Part shown: positions 52,817 through 61,353 of the stretch, in pieces
Layout of the letters: each line of letters begins with the position of its first letter
Numbering within the stretch: the first letter of the stretch is position 1
Source of the DNA: Halococcus salsus
GTDB taxonomy: Archaea; Halobacteriota; Halobacteria; Halobacteriales; Halococcaceae
Length of the DNA: 64,000 bases
NCBI RefSeq assembly: GCF_009900715.1
Contig: NZ_JAAAJC010000001.1
Location: forward strand, 795,216-859,215
Direction of reading: 5' to 3'
Notes under the pieces: model-generated
Databases searched by the model: none
What the model was told of the DNA's origin: nothing
Seen by the model: the letters and a program-made list of their open reading frames with translations, nothing else
Made by a program: the position numbers and the translations under genes

Positions 52817-53746
52817 CTACACGACCTGATTCGCGAGCTCCTCCTCGCCGTTCAGCCGGCGGACGTTCTCCTGGACGAGCGCCGCTATCCGCCGATGGTA
52901 CTCGTGGGTCGCCGCCGCGGTGTGTGGAGTGACGACCACGTTCTCCATCCCCCAGAGCGGCGAGGCTGCTGGGAGCGGTTCCGTCTCGAAAACGTCGAGG
53001 GCCGCCCCGGCGAGCGCCTCCGACCGCAACGCGCCGACGAGCGCCGACTGGTCGACGACCGCACCGCGGGCGACGTTGATCAGATAGGCGTCGTCACGGA
53101 GCGCTTCGAACTCGGATTCGGCCATCAGCCCCCTCGTCCGGTCGGTGAGCGGCACCGCGAGCGCGACGAACCGTGCGTCCTCGATCGCCTCGTGGAGCTC
53201 CGTCGTCGGGTAGACGGTGTCGACGTGATCGACGGGTGTCGGCGTCCGTTTCACGCCGACGACGTCCATCCCGAGGGCGTCCGCCCGCATCGCTACCCCG
53301 CGTCCGAGGGTTCCGAGCCCGACCACACAGAGCGTGCTCCCACGAAGCGTGAACGCCGAGTCCCACTCCGGGTAGGACCACTCTCCCTCGGTCTGGTTCG
53401 TCCGGTGATGGTGCAGCCCTCGGGCGAACTGCAGCATGTAGCCCGCGACGGTCTCCCCGACCGTGTCGCCGTGGATACCCGCACTGTTCGTGAGCCGAAC
53501 ACCGTGGTCTTCGAGTTCGTCGAACGGGAACCGGTCGACGCCCGACTGGATCGAGTGGATCCAATCGAGGCCGGCCGAGAGGAACGCCTCGTCGTACTCG
53601 AACGTGATGAGTCCGTCACACTTCCCGAGCGCGGTCTCGGTACCGACGATCCGGACTGCCGCATCGACGTCCGAGAGCGCGTCCCGGAGGACGGTAGGTG
53701 GGAAGAGTCGCTCGATCGAGGGGTGGATACCGACCTGTGAGACCAT
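52817..53746 (-). CDS. D-2-hydroxyacid dehydrogenase
   Basis: This 309-residue D-isomer-specific dehydrogenase (start MVSQVGIHPSIERLF) has the NAD motif VVGLGTLGRGVAMRADALG. Catalytic residues are Arg in NVARGAVVDQ, Glu in FETEPLPAASPLW and His in VVTPHTAAA. It reduces a 2-oxoacid (for example glyoxylate, hydroxypyruvate or pyruvate-like) or works in reverse. It converges with the ABC importer operon; whether it acts on the same substrate is unknown. Confidence 0.85.
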   Translation of the reverse strand: MVSQVGIHPSIERLFPPTVLRDALSDVDAAVRIVGTETALGKCDGLITFEYDEAFLSAGLDWIHSIQSGVDRFPFDELEDHGVRLTNSAGIHGDTVGETVAGYMLQFARGLHHHRTNQTEGEWSYPEWDSAFTLRGSTLCVVGLGTLGRGVAMRADALGMDVVGVKRTPTPVDHVDTVYPTTELHEAIEDARFVALAVPLTDRTRGLMAESEFEALRDDAYLINVARGAVVDQSALVGALRSEALAGAALDVFETEPLPAASPLWGMENVVVTPHTAAATHEYHRRIAALVQENVRRLNGEEELANQVV

Positions 53747-53848
53747 GTTCGTCTGTCCCTCGACCCCCGAGCTCGAAATACCCTCGGTAGCCTCGATGCT
53801 CGTGAACACGACGTCAGGTTCTACTACCGCCCGTCGTTACCGAGGACG

Positions 53849-54457
53849 ATGTCCGGCTCAGCGCTACTGGATTCCATCGAACTCTCACGCGAGTTCTTCG
53901 TCTCGCTCGGAGCACCGGGACTGCTCGCCGTCGCGTTCTTGGAGTTCTTCTTGCTCCCCGTGCCACCCGACCTGGTGCTCGTTCCGCTCACGGTCGTGCG
54001 ACCGGAACTCGGCCCCCTCTATGCGGCCGTCGCGACCGTGGGATCGGTGTCGGCGGGAGTGATCGGCTACACCGTCGGTCGAAAGGGCGGTCGACCGGTG
54101 CTCGAATCCCGATTCTCGGCGGCCCGTGTCGAGCAGTCCGAGGCGTACGTCGAGAAGTACGGGTTCACCGTCCTCACCTTCGGCGCGTTCGCGCCCATCC
54201 CGGAGGGATACGAACTGCTCTCGGTCGCAGCGGGTGTCTCCGACCTCCGACTCCGGTCGTTCCTCCTGGCGTCGATCCTGGGACGGGGCGGACGATACCT
54301 CCTCGAAGCGCTCCTCGTCGTCGTGGTCGGGGACGCCGCCCGCTCGCTGACGGAGGTCGAACTCTACACCGCCGTCGGTGTCGTGTCGCTGCTGGCGGTC
54401 TGTGGTTATCTCCTTCGAGACTGGTGGCTCCCCGCGTCCTGGCTGGAATCGAGGTGA
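53849..54457 (+). CDS. DedA/VTT-domain membrane protein
   Basis: The 202-residue protein has the DedA/SNARE-associated (VTT) pattern: FLEFFLLPVPPDLVLVPLTVVRPELG early, GVIGYTVGRKGGRPVLESRF, and TFGAFAPIPEGYELLSVAAGVSDLRLRSF. Members are polytopic membrane proteins related to lipid scramblase or flippase families. A specific role in archaea is unknown. Confidence 0.82.
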   Translation: MSGSALLDSIELSREFFVSLGAPGLLAVAFLEFFLLPVPPDLVLVPLTVVRPELGPLYAAVATVGSVSAGVIGYTVGRKGGRPVLESRFSAARVEQSEAYVEKYGFTVLTFGAFAPIPEGYELLSVAAGVSDLRLRSFLLASILGRGGRYLLEALLVVVVGDAARSLTEVELYTAVGVVSLLAVCGYLLRDWWLPASWLESR

Positions 54458-54645
54458 GTGAGACGGCTTCATCCGGAACCCACGAGCGCCTCACCGCGAT
54501 CGCGTATCAGAGGCGTGGTCGGCCCTCGAGAGACCGGGCACCAACCGAACGGCGGTCACACTACGGGTTTCATCCGTCGACCGATATGGCCCGCCGTCGC
54601 AAGCAATCCCCTTTCACCGCTCTGGAACGATAGACGGATAGTACG

Positions 54646-55056
54646 ATGTTCGGACTCACACTGGGCAAGAAAGCGCTGAAATTCGGCTACAAACGGGCCG
54701 GGATCCCCGGTGCGATCGCCACGGGGAGCGCCGCGGCAGCGGGGTACGTCCTCGTCAAACGCGGTCTCAAATCGAGTACCGGCGAGGAAAACGTCGACGC
54801 CGCGATCGACACTCATCGGATCAAATCGGCCGTCGACGAAGACGGGCTCGGTGCGGTCACGGACCGGGAGACCCTCGAATCCGCGATCGACGAGGACGAA
54901 CTCGGAACCGACGTCGACATCGAGGAGGTTCGATCCCAAGCGGAGGAGCAAGCCGAGGACGGAGACCGGGACGCCGATACGGATGTCGATACCGATACCG
55001 ACACCGACACGGATGCCGACACCGATACGGATACCGACACCGATACCGAACAGTAA
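54646..55056 (+). CDS. Small protein with acidic Asp-Thr repeat tail
   Basis: The 136-residue product starts MFGLTLGKKALKFGYKRAGIPGAIATGSAAAAGYVLVKRGLK, a basic membrane-associated-looking segment. An acidic middle follows, then a C-terminal tail of alternating Asp and Thr (DTDTDTDTDA) encoded by a run of six-base units from about 54980 to 55050. The tail is low-complexity and probably disordered. No family was recognised. Confidence 0.65.
   Translation: MFGLTLGKKALKFGYKRAGIPGAIATGSAAAAGYVLVKRGLKSSTGEENVDAAIDTHRIKSAVDEDGLGAVTDRETLESAIDEDELGTDVDIEEVRSQAEEQAEDGDRDADTDVDTDTDTDTDADTDTDTDTDTEQ
54975..55050 (+). repeat. Hexanucleotide coding repeat (Asp-Thr units)
   Basis: The repeated unit alternates between GATACC, GACACC, GATACG and GACACG, with synonymous third-base drift, so it was not produced by simple recent slippage. 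It codes for an Asp-Thr tail. Confidence 0.7.
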
Positions 55057-55103
55057 GCGGTCGACGTTGCGAGGGGGGACACGAGCTGTTCGTCGGGACC
55101 GCG

Positions 55104-55109
55104 TTTTTT
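55104..55109 (+). terminator. T6 terminator
   Basis: TTTTTT preceded by CGCG lies between the end of the repeat-tail gene and the convergent acyltransferase stop; a U-tract terminator for both directions is plausible on this strand. Confidence 0.4.
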
Positions 55110-55128
55110 GGCGGCTCTCTGGTCAAGG

Positions 55129-56265
55129 CTACAGTCGTGGGATGCTCACGTCGCTCCGCCTCACTCGGTCGCGGATACGTGAGAGGCGCGGGAGGTGGCT
55201 CCCGCCGACCTCGACGAGGCCGACCCTCGCCGCGAGAACGTAGATACCCAGCGCGAGGACGTACACGACCGGCGTCACGAGGAGCTGCCAAGCGAGCGTC
55301 GCCGAGAGGTCGATCCCGGTCTCGACCTGGAGGAGTCGCCTGAGGACCACGAGCGCCCGAAACACCGGGAAGTGGACCAGATAGACCCCCACCGCGTACG
55401 GGCCCAGCTTTTCGAGGACGGTGCCGCGACCCCAGTCTGGGTTCGAGAGCGCGTAGCCGAAGAGGGAGAGCACGAGAAACACGGTCGCGACGGTGTACTC
55501 CGTCGTGTACGTCGCCTCGGGTATCGTGACGCCGCGGCTGAGGAAGTTGACGAAGTACTGTTCGAGCAGCTGTGCAACCACCGCCAGACCGAACGCGCCG
55601 AGATAGAGCCGGCTCCGGTCCCGATTCGGGCTCCAGTCGATCGTCCGCAGCTGAAAGCCCAGCGCGGTGTAGAAGAACCCGAAGAAGAGCGCATCACGGG
55701 TCGGAAACGAGACCGAGACGAGCGCCGGATAGTTCTGGACGACCAGTCCGACGAGGTGGACGCCCGCGGCGACCGGGAGGAGATATCGAACCTTCTCAGC
55801 GACGACGAACAGCGATATCGCACAGATCGAGAAGAACAGCGCGGTCAGGAACCAGAACGGCGGGGCGACCGCGTCGCCGTAGTAGAGCACCCCGAGCGGT
55901 GAGAGGCCCTCCACCAGACGGTTGACGAGCGGTGCCGCCAGCCGGCGGCCGGAGAGCGCTGCGACGCCGATCGAGAACACTACCGCCGAGAGATAGGTCA
56001 GTATCCCGAACCCGTAGAGCGAGCCCAGTTTTCGGAACGAGTGCTTCACGTACGACCCGACCTTGCCGGGTTCGAGCTTCGGCGCGAAGAAGTAGCCGGC
56101 CGTGACGAAGAAGAACGGCACGTCGAACTGCCCGATCGTATCGAGAACGACGTAGAGGTAGTTCCCGTCGGCTCCGTACCCGACGAAGGGCCGAACGTGG
56201 GCGAGCACGACGAAGAACACGGCGACTGCACGCAGACAATCGATGCTGGCGATGCGCTTGCCCAT
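55129..56265 (-). CDS. Acyltransferase 3 family protein (OafA-like)
   Basis: The 378-residue product has about ten transmembrane helices and the family pattern: start RIASIDCLRAVAVFFVVLAHVRPF with the catalytic-region His, then DVPFFFVTAGYFF. OafA-type enzymes O-acetylate surface sugars or lipids. In haloarchaea the target is unknown. Alone on its strand. Confidence 0.84.
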   Translation of the reverse strand: MGKRIASIDCLRAVAVFFVVLAHVRPFVGYGADGNYLYVVLDTIGQFDVPFFFVTAGYFFAPKLEPGKVGSYVKHSFRKLGSLYGFGILTYLSAVVFSIGVAALSGRRLAAPLVNRLVEGLSPLGVLYYGDAVAPPFWFLTALFFSICAISLFVVAEKVRYLLPVAAGVHLVGLVVQNYPALVSVSFPTRDALFFGFFYTALGFQLRTIDWSPNRDRSRLYLGAFGLAVVAQLLEQYFVNFLSRGVTIPEATYTTEYTVATVFLVLSLFGYALSNPDWGRGTVLEKLGPYAVGVYLVHFPVFRALVVLRRLLQVETGIDLSATLAWQLLVTPVVYVLALGIYVLAARVGLVEVGGSHLPRLSRIRDRVRRSDVSIPRL

Positions 56266-56430
56266 CCGCCGAGGTTCGCGGACGGGTTCGTATGAGTCTT
56301 CCTTTTAGCGCCGACGTCGTTCCCCTGCGTTCGGCATTGGGGTCGCGGGTCGATCCTCGAACGGGCGTCCCACCGCATCCGCTGACGATCAGATCCCCAG
56401 AAAACCGTCTCTCGGCGATAGCTCGCCGAC

Positions 56431-56682
56431 CTACTCGATGAGGGGGAGCCCCTCGACCTCGAAGCGCTGAAAGAGCGTGACGAGCGCGTAGCCGAGCACG
56501 ACCACCGCGCCCATGAGCGCCACCGGCGTCACGGAGAGCTCGTGCATCCCGGACGACGCGAGAAACAGCGACGCCGCGACCGTCGCCAACGTGACCGCCA
56601 GCACCGCTCTTAGGGTGACGTCGCTGAGCGTGAACCAGGTCGTTTCCGGCACCACCCGCCCGCCGGTCGAACGGTATGCCAT
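56431..56682 (-). CDS. Two-helix small membrane protein
   Basis: The product (83 residues, MAYRSTGGRVVPETTWF) has two transmembrane helices (LRAVLAVTLATVAASLFLAS and LSVTPVALMGAVVVLGYALVTLF). A TATA-like TTATAATT on the minus strand (about 56706-56713) is about 26 bases upstream, leaderless. No family. Confidence 0.6.
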   Translation of the reverse strand: MAYRSTGGRVVPETTWFTLSDVTLRAVLAVTLATVAASLFLASSGMHELSVTPVALMGAVVVLGYALVTLFQRFEVEGLPLIE

Positions 56683-56704
56683 ATCCACGCCTTCCACCTA
56701 TGGA

Positions 56705-56712
56705 ATTATAAG
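56705..56712. promoter_or_regulatory. TATA element shared by divergent genes
   Basis: ATTATAAG contains the palindrome TTATAA. It lies about 26 bases before the minus-strand ATG (56682) and about 30 bases before the plus-strand ATG 56741, so one TATA could serve both genes. Confidence 0.45.
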
Positions 56713-56767
56713 TTTTCTCCTGGGGCGAATTTCGGGATTTATGACACCGGAGTGTGTAGAGGCTCCT

Positions 56768-56959
56768 ATGGCGTCGTTGTTCGAGCGCGATCGGTCGACG
56801 GTTGGCACCGCAGTCGGACTCGCGGTCTGTCTCGTCGCCGTACTCGGCTCGCAGCTCCTCGGCTGGGAGTGGGGCTCCGGCCAGTTCGTCCCGGCCGTGA
56901 TCGGGGGTGCGGCGGTCGTGGCCGCTGGTGTGCTGGCCTATCGGCGGTTCCGTCGCTAA
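56768..56959 (+). CDS. Two-helix small membrane protein
   Basis: The 63-residue product (MASLFERDRSTVGTAVGLAVCLVAVLGSQL) has two transmembrane helices and a basic tail RRFRR. An alternative in-frame ATG at 56741 adds nine residues (MTPECVEAP). It is divergent from the small membrane gene at 56431. No function is known. Confidence 0.6.
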   Translation: MASLFERDRSTVGTAVGLAVCLVAVLGSQLLGWEWGSGQFVPAVIGGAAVVAAGVLAYRRFRR

Positions 56960-56977
56960 ACGATTGTGGGGATATCC

Positions 56978-57397
56978 TCACTCGGTAGCAGGCTCGCGCG
57001 CTCCGGACTCGGAACCGGGTAGCGGGTGGAGAAGCCCGAACCACAGCCGATAGACGACGAGCCCACACACGCTTCCGAGGCCGTAACTCACCTCGAACGA
57101 TTCCGGGGCCGACGTGAACCGAGCGAACACCCCACCCTGTCCGCTTCTGACGAGTTCGAACAGGATTCGGCGGCGTCGATTCGTGCGAACTGCGAGCACG
57201 TCCAGGTCGGAGAGCCACGTCGTGACCAGCGACATCACCGCGCCGATAGCGATCCCGTTCGGCGACAACGGCACGGGTCCGTCCTCGTCAACTTCGTCGG
57301 CGTACTCGGCGAGGGACTTCCGCGTCCGAAGTACGAACCGCAGCACGAACACACCGAGAGCGAGCTCAAAGATGGCCTTGATTCGTCGGCGGACCAT
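56978..57397 (-). CDS. Membrane protein of unknown function
   Basis: The 139-residue product has three hydrophobic segments: FELALGVFVLRFVL, NGIAIGAVMSLVTTWL, and YGLGSVCGLVVYRLWFGLL. A basic N-terminus MVRRRIKA suggests inside-positive topology. No family motif was recognised. It converges with the small gene at 56768. Confidence 0.55.
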   Translation of the reverse strand: MVRRRIKAIFELALGVFVLRFVLRTRKSLAEYADEVDEDGPVPLSPNGIAIGAVMSLVTTWLSDLDVLAVRTNRRRRILFELVRSGQGGVFARFTSAPESFEVSYGLGSVCGLVVYRLWFGLLHPLPGSESGAREPATE

Positions 57398-57651
57398 GCC
57401 CCCGGTAGAAAGTGAGACCCCATGTAACCCAGTGGTCGTTGTTAGCCGTTCACGGGTTCGGTGGACCGACCGGGACGTCGGCGGCCGTCACGGTCGAACC
57501 GTTGCTGGCGGTCCGTTGACTGTCGCCACCGTCGCGAACGGAGTCCGTTCACACGAGTGGTCTATGGAACACTGCTTCGAGGTAGCTGATGAATCCCTGG
57601 CCGTGTCCGTTACGACCACGAACTCATATACGGGCCGGCCGATGGGCTGGC

Positions 57652-57855
57652 GTGTCCGATCATCGTTGCCCGGACTGCGACGTCGAGATGGAAACGACGA
57701 CCGCGACCGCCGAAGGCGTGGGCGATATCTACGTCGAAACCGAGCGCGAGGACGGCATCCTCAAACGGCTCGGCGTCGGGTCGCGGACACCGCTCACCGC
57801 GTTGCTCTGCCCCGAGTGTGGGCTGACACGGTTCTACGCCGATATCCCCGAGTGA
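57652..57855 (+). CDS. 67-residue zinc-ribbon protein
   Basis: The GTG start at 57652 gives MSDHRCPDCDVEM and later TALLCPECGLTRFYA. Two CxxC knuckles suggest a zinc ribbon. TATA-like CATATACGG (about 57625-57633) lies about 25 bases upstream of the GTG, so the start is probably leaderless. It is one of three tiny zinc-ribbon proteins in the window. Function unknown. Confidence 0.7.
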   Translation: MSDHRCPDCDVEMETTTATAEGVGDIYVETEREDGILKRLGVGSRTPLTALLCPECGLTRFYADIPE

Positions 57856-57884
57856 ACCCGAGGTGGCTTCGCTCCCGCCCCTGA

Positions 57885-58754
57885 CTACTGGTCGTCCGGC
57901 ATCGAGATGGCCAGTACCGGACCGTCCCCGAGACGAACGACGCGTTCGGTGACGCTTCCGAGCAGGTACCTGTTGAGTCCGGTCCGACCGTGGGTGCCCA
58001 TCACGACGAGGTCGATGGCGTGGTCGTCGGCGTAGTCGAGGAGCGCCCGCACCGGGGTTCCGTTGAGGACGGACGCTTCGACCGGCCGGACACCGGCGTC
58101 GTTGGCCCGAGCGACGGCGTCGTCGACCGCCTGTCGACCCTCCTCCCGTAGCGCGTCGATGACGAGCGGACTCCCCTCGCCCCAGGCCACGGTGAGGTCG
58201 ACCACGTGAACGACGTGCAGCGCCGCGCCGGTCGCCGCGGCGAGCGCGACCGCGCGGTCCGCGGCGATCTCCGCCGTGGGGCTCCCGTCGGTGGGGAGGA
58301 GGATGGTCTCGATCTCCCGGTCGAGGGACGTGTTCTCGTGAACGGTGAGAACGGGTATCGGCGAGACACGGAGCGTCCGCTCGGTGACGCTCCCGACGAT
58401 AAAGCGACCGATGCCGGTGCGGCCGTGCGTCCCCATCACGATCCCATCGATCGTGTTATCGATGGCGTAATCGACGATCGCGTCGTGGACCGGGGCCGTC
58501 GTTTCGAGAACCTGCGTCGTCACGGCGACGCCGCTATCGGCGGCCAGGTCGGCGACCGTCGACAGCGTGGCTTCGGCCGCGTCGGTCAGTTCGGCCGCAG
58601 CCTCGGACTCGACGTCCGCCGGGAGGTCGCCGCGCTTGAGAACGTGGATGGTGTGGATCGAGGCGTCGAACTGGCGGGCGAGCACGAGCGCCGATTCGGC
58701 CGCCGCCTCGGCGGCATCGCTTCCGTCGGTCGGGACGAGAAGTGTATCGTACAT
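57885..58754 (-). CDS. Tandem universal stress protein
   Basis: The 289-residue product contains two Usp domains. The first starts MYDTLLVPTDGSDAAEAAAES with IVMGTHGRTGIGRFIVGSVTERTL (ATP-binding type). The second, after ETILLPTDGSPTAEIAADR, has VVMGTHGRTGLNRYLLGSVTERVV. Both keep the nucleotide-binding glycines. Tandem Usp proteins are abundant in haloarchaea. It is the first of a cluster of three Usp genes. Confidence 0.9.
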   Translation of the reverse strand: MYDTLLVPTDGSDAAEAAAESALVLARQFDASIHTIHVLKRGDLPADVESEAAAELTDAAEATLSTVADLAADSGVAVTTQVLETTAPVHDAIVDYAIDNTIDGIVMGTHGRTGIGRFIVGSVTERTLRVSPIPVLTVHENTSLDREIETILLPTDGSPTAEIAADRAVALAAATGAALHVVHVVDLTVAWGEGSPLVIDALREEGRQAVDDAVARANDAGVRPVEASVLNGTPVRALLDYADDHAIDLVVMGTHGRTGLNRYLLGSVTERVVRLGDGPVLAISMPDDQ

Positions 58755-58912
58755 GGTGGGATCCATGAGGGGAACGCGACTCCTCACGTCATGGTCGTCG
58801 TGGTCGTGTCGTGCCCTCACGTGTAGATAGCGTGGCGGACGGCATAGCTGGAACGCCGATTCCCACCGAGGAGGAATCGCCTCCCGTCGGAGTATCGTTC
58901 CCCGAGAGCCGT

Positions 58913-59359
58913 TCAGACGGAGAGCACGGGCTGTGTCGCGTAGTCGACGACGAAGCCGGCCGCTTTCTCGAGCGAGGTCTCGGGGGTGCCGCTGACGGAC
59001 ACCCGCGGCAGCACGATGAAGTCGATCTCGGCGTCGTCGGCGGCGTCGAGGACCGCCTTCCCGGGGTGGAGGCTCTTCATCGTCGGCGAGAACCCGAAGG
59101 CCGTCGAGTGGGAGACCGGAACGTCCTCGGCGCGCGCCTCGATCGTCGCCATGAACGATTCGCTCCGCTCGACGGCCGCATCGGCCTCCGCGCCGTCCAA
59201 CGCGACGCGCTGTCCCAGTATCTCGTTGAGGACGTACAGAACGTGAACACGGGCCTCGTAGCGCTCGGCGATGGCGAGCGCGTACTCGGCGGCCCGCTCC
59301 GAGTCCTCGCTCCCGTCGACCGGCGCGAGGACGGTTTCGACGACGATGGGCTCACCCAT
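58913..59359 (-). CDS. Universal stress protein (UspA family), atypical
   Basis: The 148-residue product starts MGEPIVVETVLAPVDGSEDSERAAEYALAIAERYE. Its C-terminal half (FIVLPRVSVSGTPETSLEKAAGF) lacks the usual G2xG9xGS ATP-binding signature, so it may not bind ATP. A TATA-like AATTTTTA (minus strand, about 59384-59391) is 28 bases upstream. It sits between two ATP-type Usp genes. Confidence 0.82.
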   Translation of the reverse strand: MGEPIVVETVLAPVDGSEDSERAAEYALAIAERYEARVHVLYVLNEILGQRVALDGAEADAAVERSESFMATIEARAEDVPVSHSTAFGFSPTMKSLHPGKAVLDAADDAEIDFIVLPRVSVSGTPETSLEKAAGFVVDYATQPVLSV

Positions 59360-59510
59360 GGACGACCCTGAACGGGGGGACAGTAAAAATTCATCGAGCG
59401 ACCTCGGGCTCGATCGACGACGCCGGTCCGAGCCCGGGTCGTGAGCCGACCAACGACCGGCGACCGACGGATCGTATAGAGCTTTATGGCTCGATCCCCG
59501 ATCCCGACCC

Positions 59511-59939
59511 ATGATCGAGACGGTCGTCGTCGCGACGGACGGCTCCGCGAGCGTCGAACGGGCGGTGTCGGTGGCGCTCGACCTCGCGGACCGATTCGAG
59601 GCCACGGTACACGCCCTCTACGTCGTCGACGAGGACGACATCGCCGAGGAATCGGTGGACCAACGCGAGGAGGCCCGAGAAGCGCTCACGGACCGTGGTG
59701 ATGACTCCCTCGCGGCGGTCCGCGAGCGGGCGGGCCGCGAGGTCGTCACCGAGGTCCGCGTGGGGCGTCCCGCGGATGAGATCTGCACCTACGCCGACGA
59801 GAGCGACGCCGACGTGGTCGCCATGGGAACCCGGGGACGACACGGCGAGTATCGGTTCCTCCTCGGCAGCGTCGCGGAAGCGGTCGTCGACTCGTGTCCC
59901 GTCCCGGTCCTCACCGTCCGCCAGCTCGCCTCCGCCTGA
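59511..59939 (+). CDS. Universal stress protein (UspA family)
   Basis: The 142-residue Usp starts MIETVVVATDGSASVERAVSVALDLADRF and has VVAMGTRGRHGEYRFLLGSVAEAVV, the ATP-binding signature. A TATA-like CTTTATGG (about 59482-59489) is about 25 bases upstream, leaderless. It is divergent from the atypical Usp gene at 58913. Confidence 0.88.
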   Translation: MIETVVVATDGSASVERAVSVALDLADRFEATVHALYVVDEDDIAEESVDQREEAREALTDRGDDSLAAVRERAGREVVTEVRVGRPADEICTYADESDADVVAMGTRGRHGEYRFLLGSVAEAVVDSCPVPVLTVRQLASA

Positions 59940-60006
59940 AACCACCGGTCGGACCGTCCATCACGGACACGAGCGGTTCGGTGGTCGACGGGCGTGATCT
60001 CTCGGT

Positions 60007-60579
60007 TCACCGCCCGTCGTGTTCGTCCGTCGCCACGAGGTTGCCGAGGAGGCGGTCGCCGAAAGCGAGCACGAGGAGCGCGCCGAGGAGGTCGAACGTG
60101 AGGTCGGCGGCCACGTCGGCGCTCCCGTAGGAGACGAGGATCGGTTCGACCCCCAACCGTTTGGCGACCGCGTGGATGACGTACTCGAAGACTTCCCAGA
60201 GGACCCCGAGGCAGACCACGACCGCGACGACCCGCGGGCGGGGGTCGCGGTCCCGCCGACGAGCGGCCGCGAAGACCACCCCGCCGAGAAGCGTCGCGGA
60301 GCACGTGTGTGTGATGTTGTCCCACCACCAGACGTCGTCGTACGGGCCGAGCATCCCGATTGCATGGGTCAGCATCCCGGTGTCCACGTAGAGGCGCTGC
60401 CAAGCCCGAAGTTCGAGGTCGTACCGACGTTCGAGACGGCGTGGAAGGGCGGTGACGAAGAGCGCACAGACGGCGTTGACGACCGCACCCGGACTCCGTC
60501 GACGAAGCCCGACGACGAAGACGGTGAGGATACCGGCTTGGAGCCCGCGTTCGGCCGCTCGTTTCACGGAGCGCAGCAT
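60007..60579 (-). CDS. DUF2238-like membrane protein
   Basis: The 190-residue product has several transmembrane helices and the DUF2238-type motifs MLTHAIGMLGPYDDVWWWDNITHTCSAT and LGVLWEVFEYVIHA, then DLTFDLLGALLVLA. Conserved His/Asp/Glu residues in these motifs suggest a membrane metal site, but no reaction is known. Confidence 0.75.
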   Translation of the reverse strand: MLRSVKRAAERGLQAGILTVFVVGLRRRSPGAVVNAVCALFVTALPRRLERRYDLELRAWQRLYVDTGMLTHAIGMLGPYDDVWWWDNITHTCSATLLGGVVFAAARRRDRDPRPRVVAVVVCLGVLWEVFEYVIHAVAKRLGVEPILVSYGSADVAADLTFDLLGALLVLAFGDRLLGNLVATDEHDGR

Positions 60580-60650
60580 ACCTTTCGAGGGCTACGTCGC
60601 CTCGGAAAATCAAGATACTGGTCGGGAGCCGAGCCCTTCGAACGGGGTCG

Positions 60651-61283
60651 CTACGGGAGCCCGTGTCCGCCCGAGTAGCGTGCGGGAACGTGCGCCAGCA
60701 GTCGGTCCGGAAGCGCCTGGACGAGCGAGTGATCCACGAGCCAGGTCGCGACCGACGGGAGGAGGCGGCGGACGACGGTGTAGGCGGCCGCGACGACCAG
60801 TGCCGAGACGACCGTCCATCGGAACACGCCGTCGAGCGCGACCAGGAGCGGAGCGGCGACCACGACCGAGAGGAGGAGGTCCTCGGGTGCCCCGTCGTAC
60901 CGCACCCACCGACGGGGAGCCAGCCACTCGCCACGACGGTGGTCGTAGACGGCGCGCTCGGAGGTCGCCTCCCACGGGCGCAGCTCCAGTCCCCCGCCGA
61001 AGACGTCCATGACGCTGTGGACGGCTGCGGCGAGCAGGAGGCAGGCCGTGGCGACCGTGGGTTCCGTCGGGGCGGCCACCCCGAGTACGACCGCTCCGAT
61101 GGCCGCCATCGAGAAGTACTCGGGGTAGTGAAGCGTCCGTCGATGCCCGACGTAGAGGTCGAGGTCTGGAAGGATACCGCCGATTAGCCCACCCAGTAAC
61201 GCAGCGGGGGCGAGTTCGGGGACCACGAGGGCGACGGGTGTCGCAAGCGCCAGACCGACTAGCGCGTGCGTTGGGAGCATCAT
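60651..61283 (-). CDS. DUF457/YdjM-like membrane-bound hydrolase
   Basis: The 210-residue product starts MMLPTHALVGLALATPVALV. It has the DUF457 residues TH (residue 6), GILPDLDLYVGHRRTLHYPE and AAVHSVMDVFGGGLELRPWE, which look like metal ligands. It is related by family, not by close sequence, to 36297. It lies 70 bases downstream of the carotenoid desaturase. Function unknown. Confidence 0.78.
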   Translation of the reverse strand: MMLPTHALVGLALATPVALVVPELAPAALLGGLIGGILPDLDLYVGHRRTLHYPEYFSMAAIGAVVLGVAAPTEPTVATACLLLAAAVHSVMDVFGGGLELRPWEATSERAVYDHRRGEWLAPRRWVRYDGAPEDLLLSVVVAAPLLVALDGVFRWTVVSALVVAAAYTVVRRLLPSVATWLVDHSLVQALPDRLLAHVPARYSGGHGLP

Positions 61284-61353
61284 CGAGGAATAAACAGGGG
61301 ATACAGCCGTTTGAGTCCGTCGGTGGGTCGCGGCCCGTCCCTGGGTCGATTCG

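Noticed and set aside
54975..55050. CRISPR-like repeat
   Set aside because: The units are six bases long, in-frame and coding, without spacers; it is a coding microsatellite.
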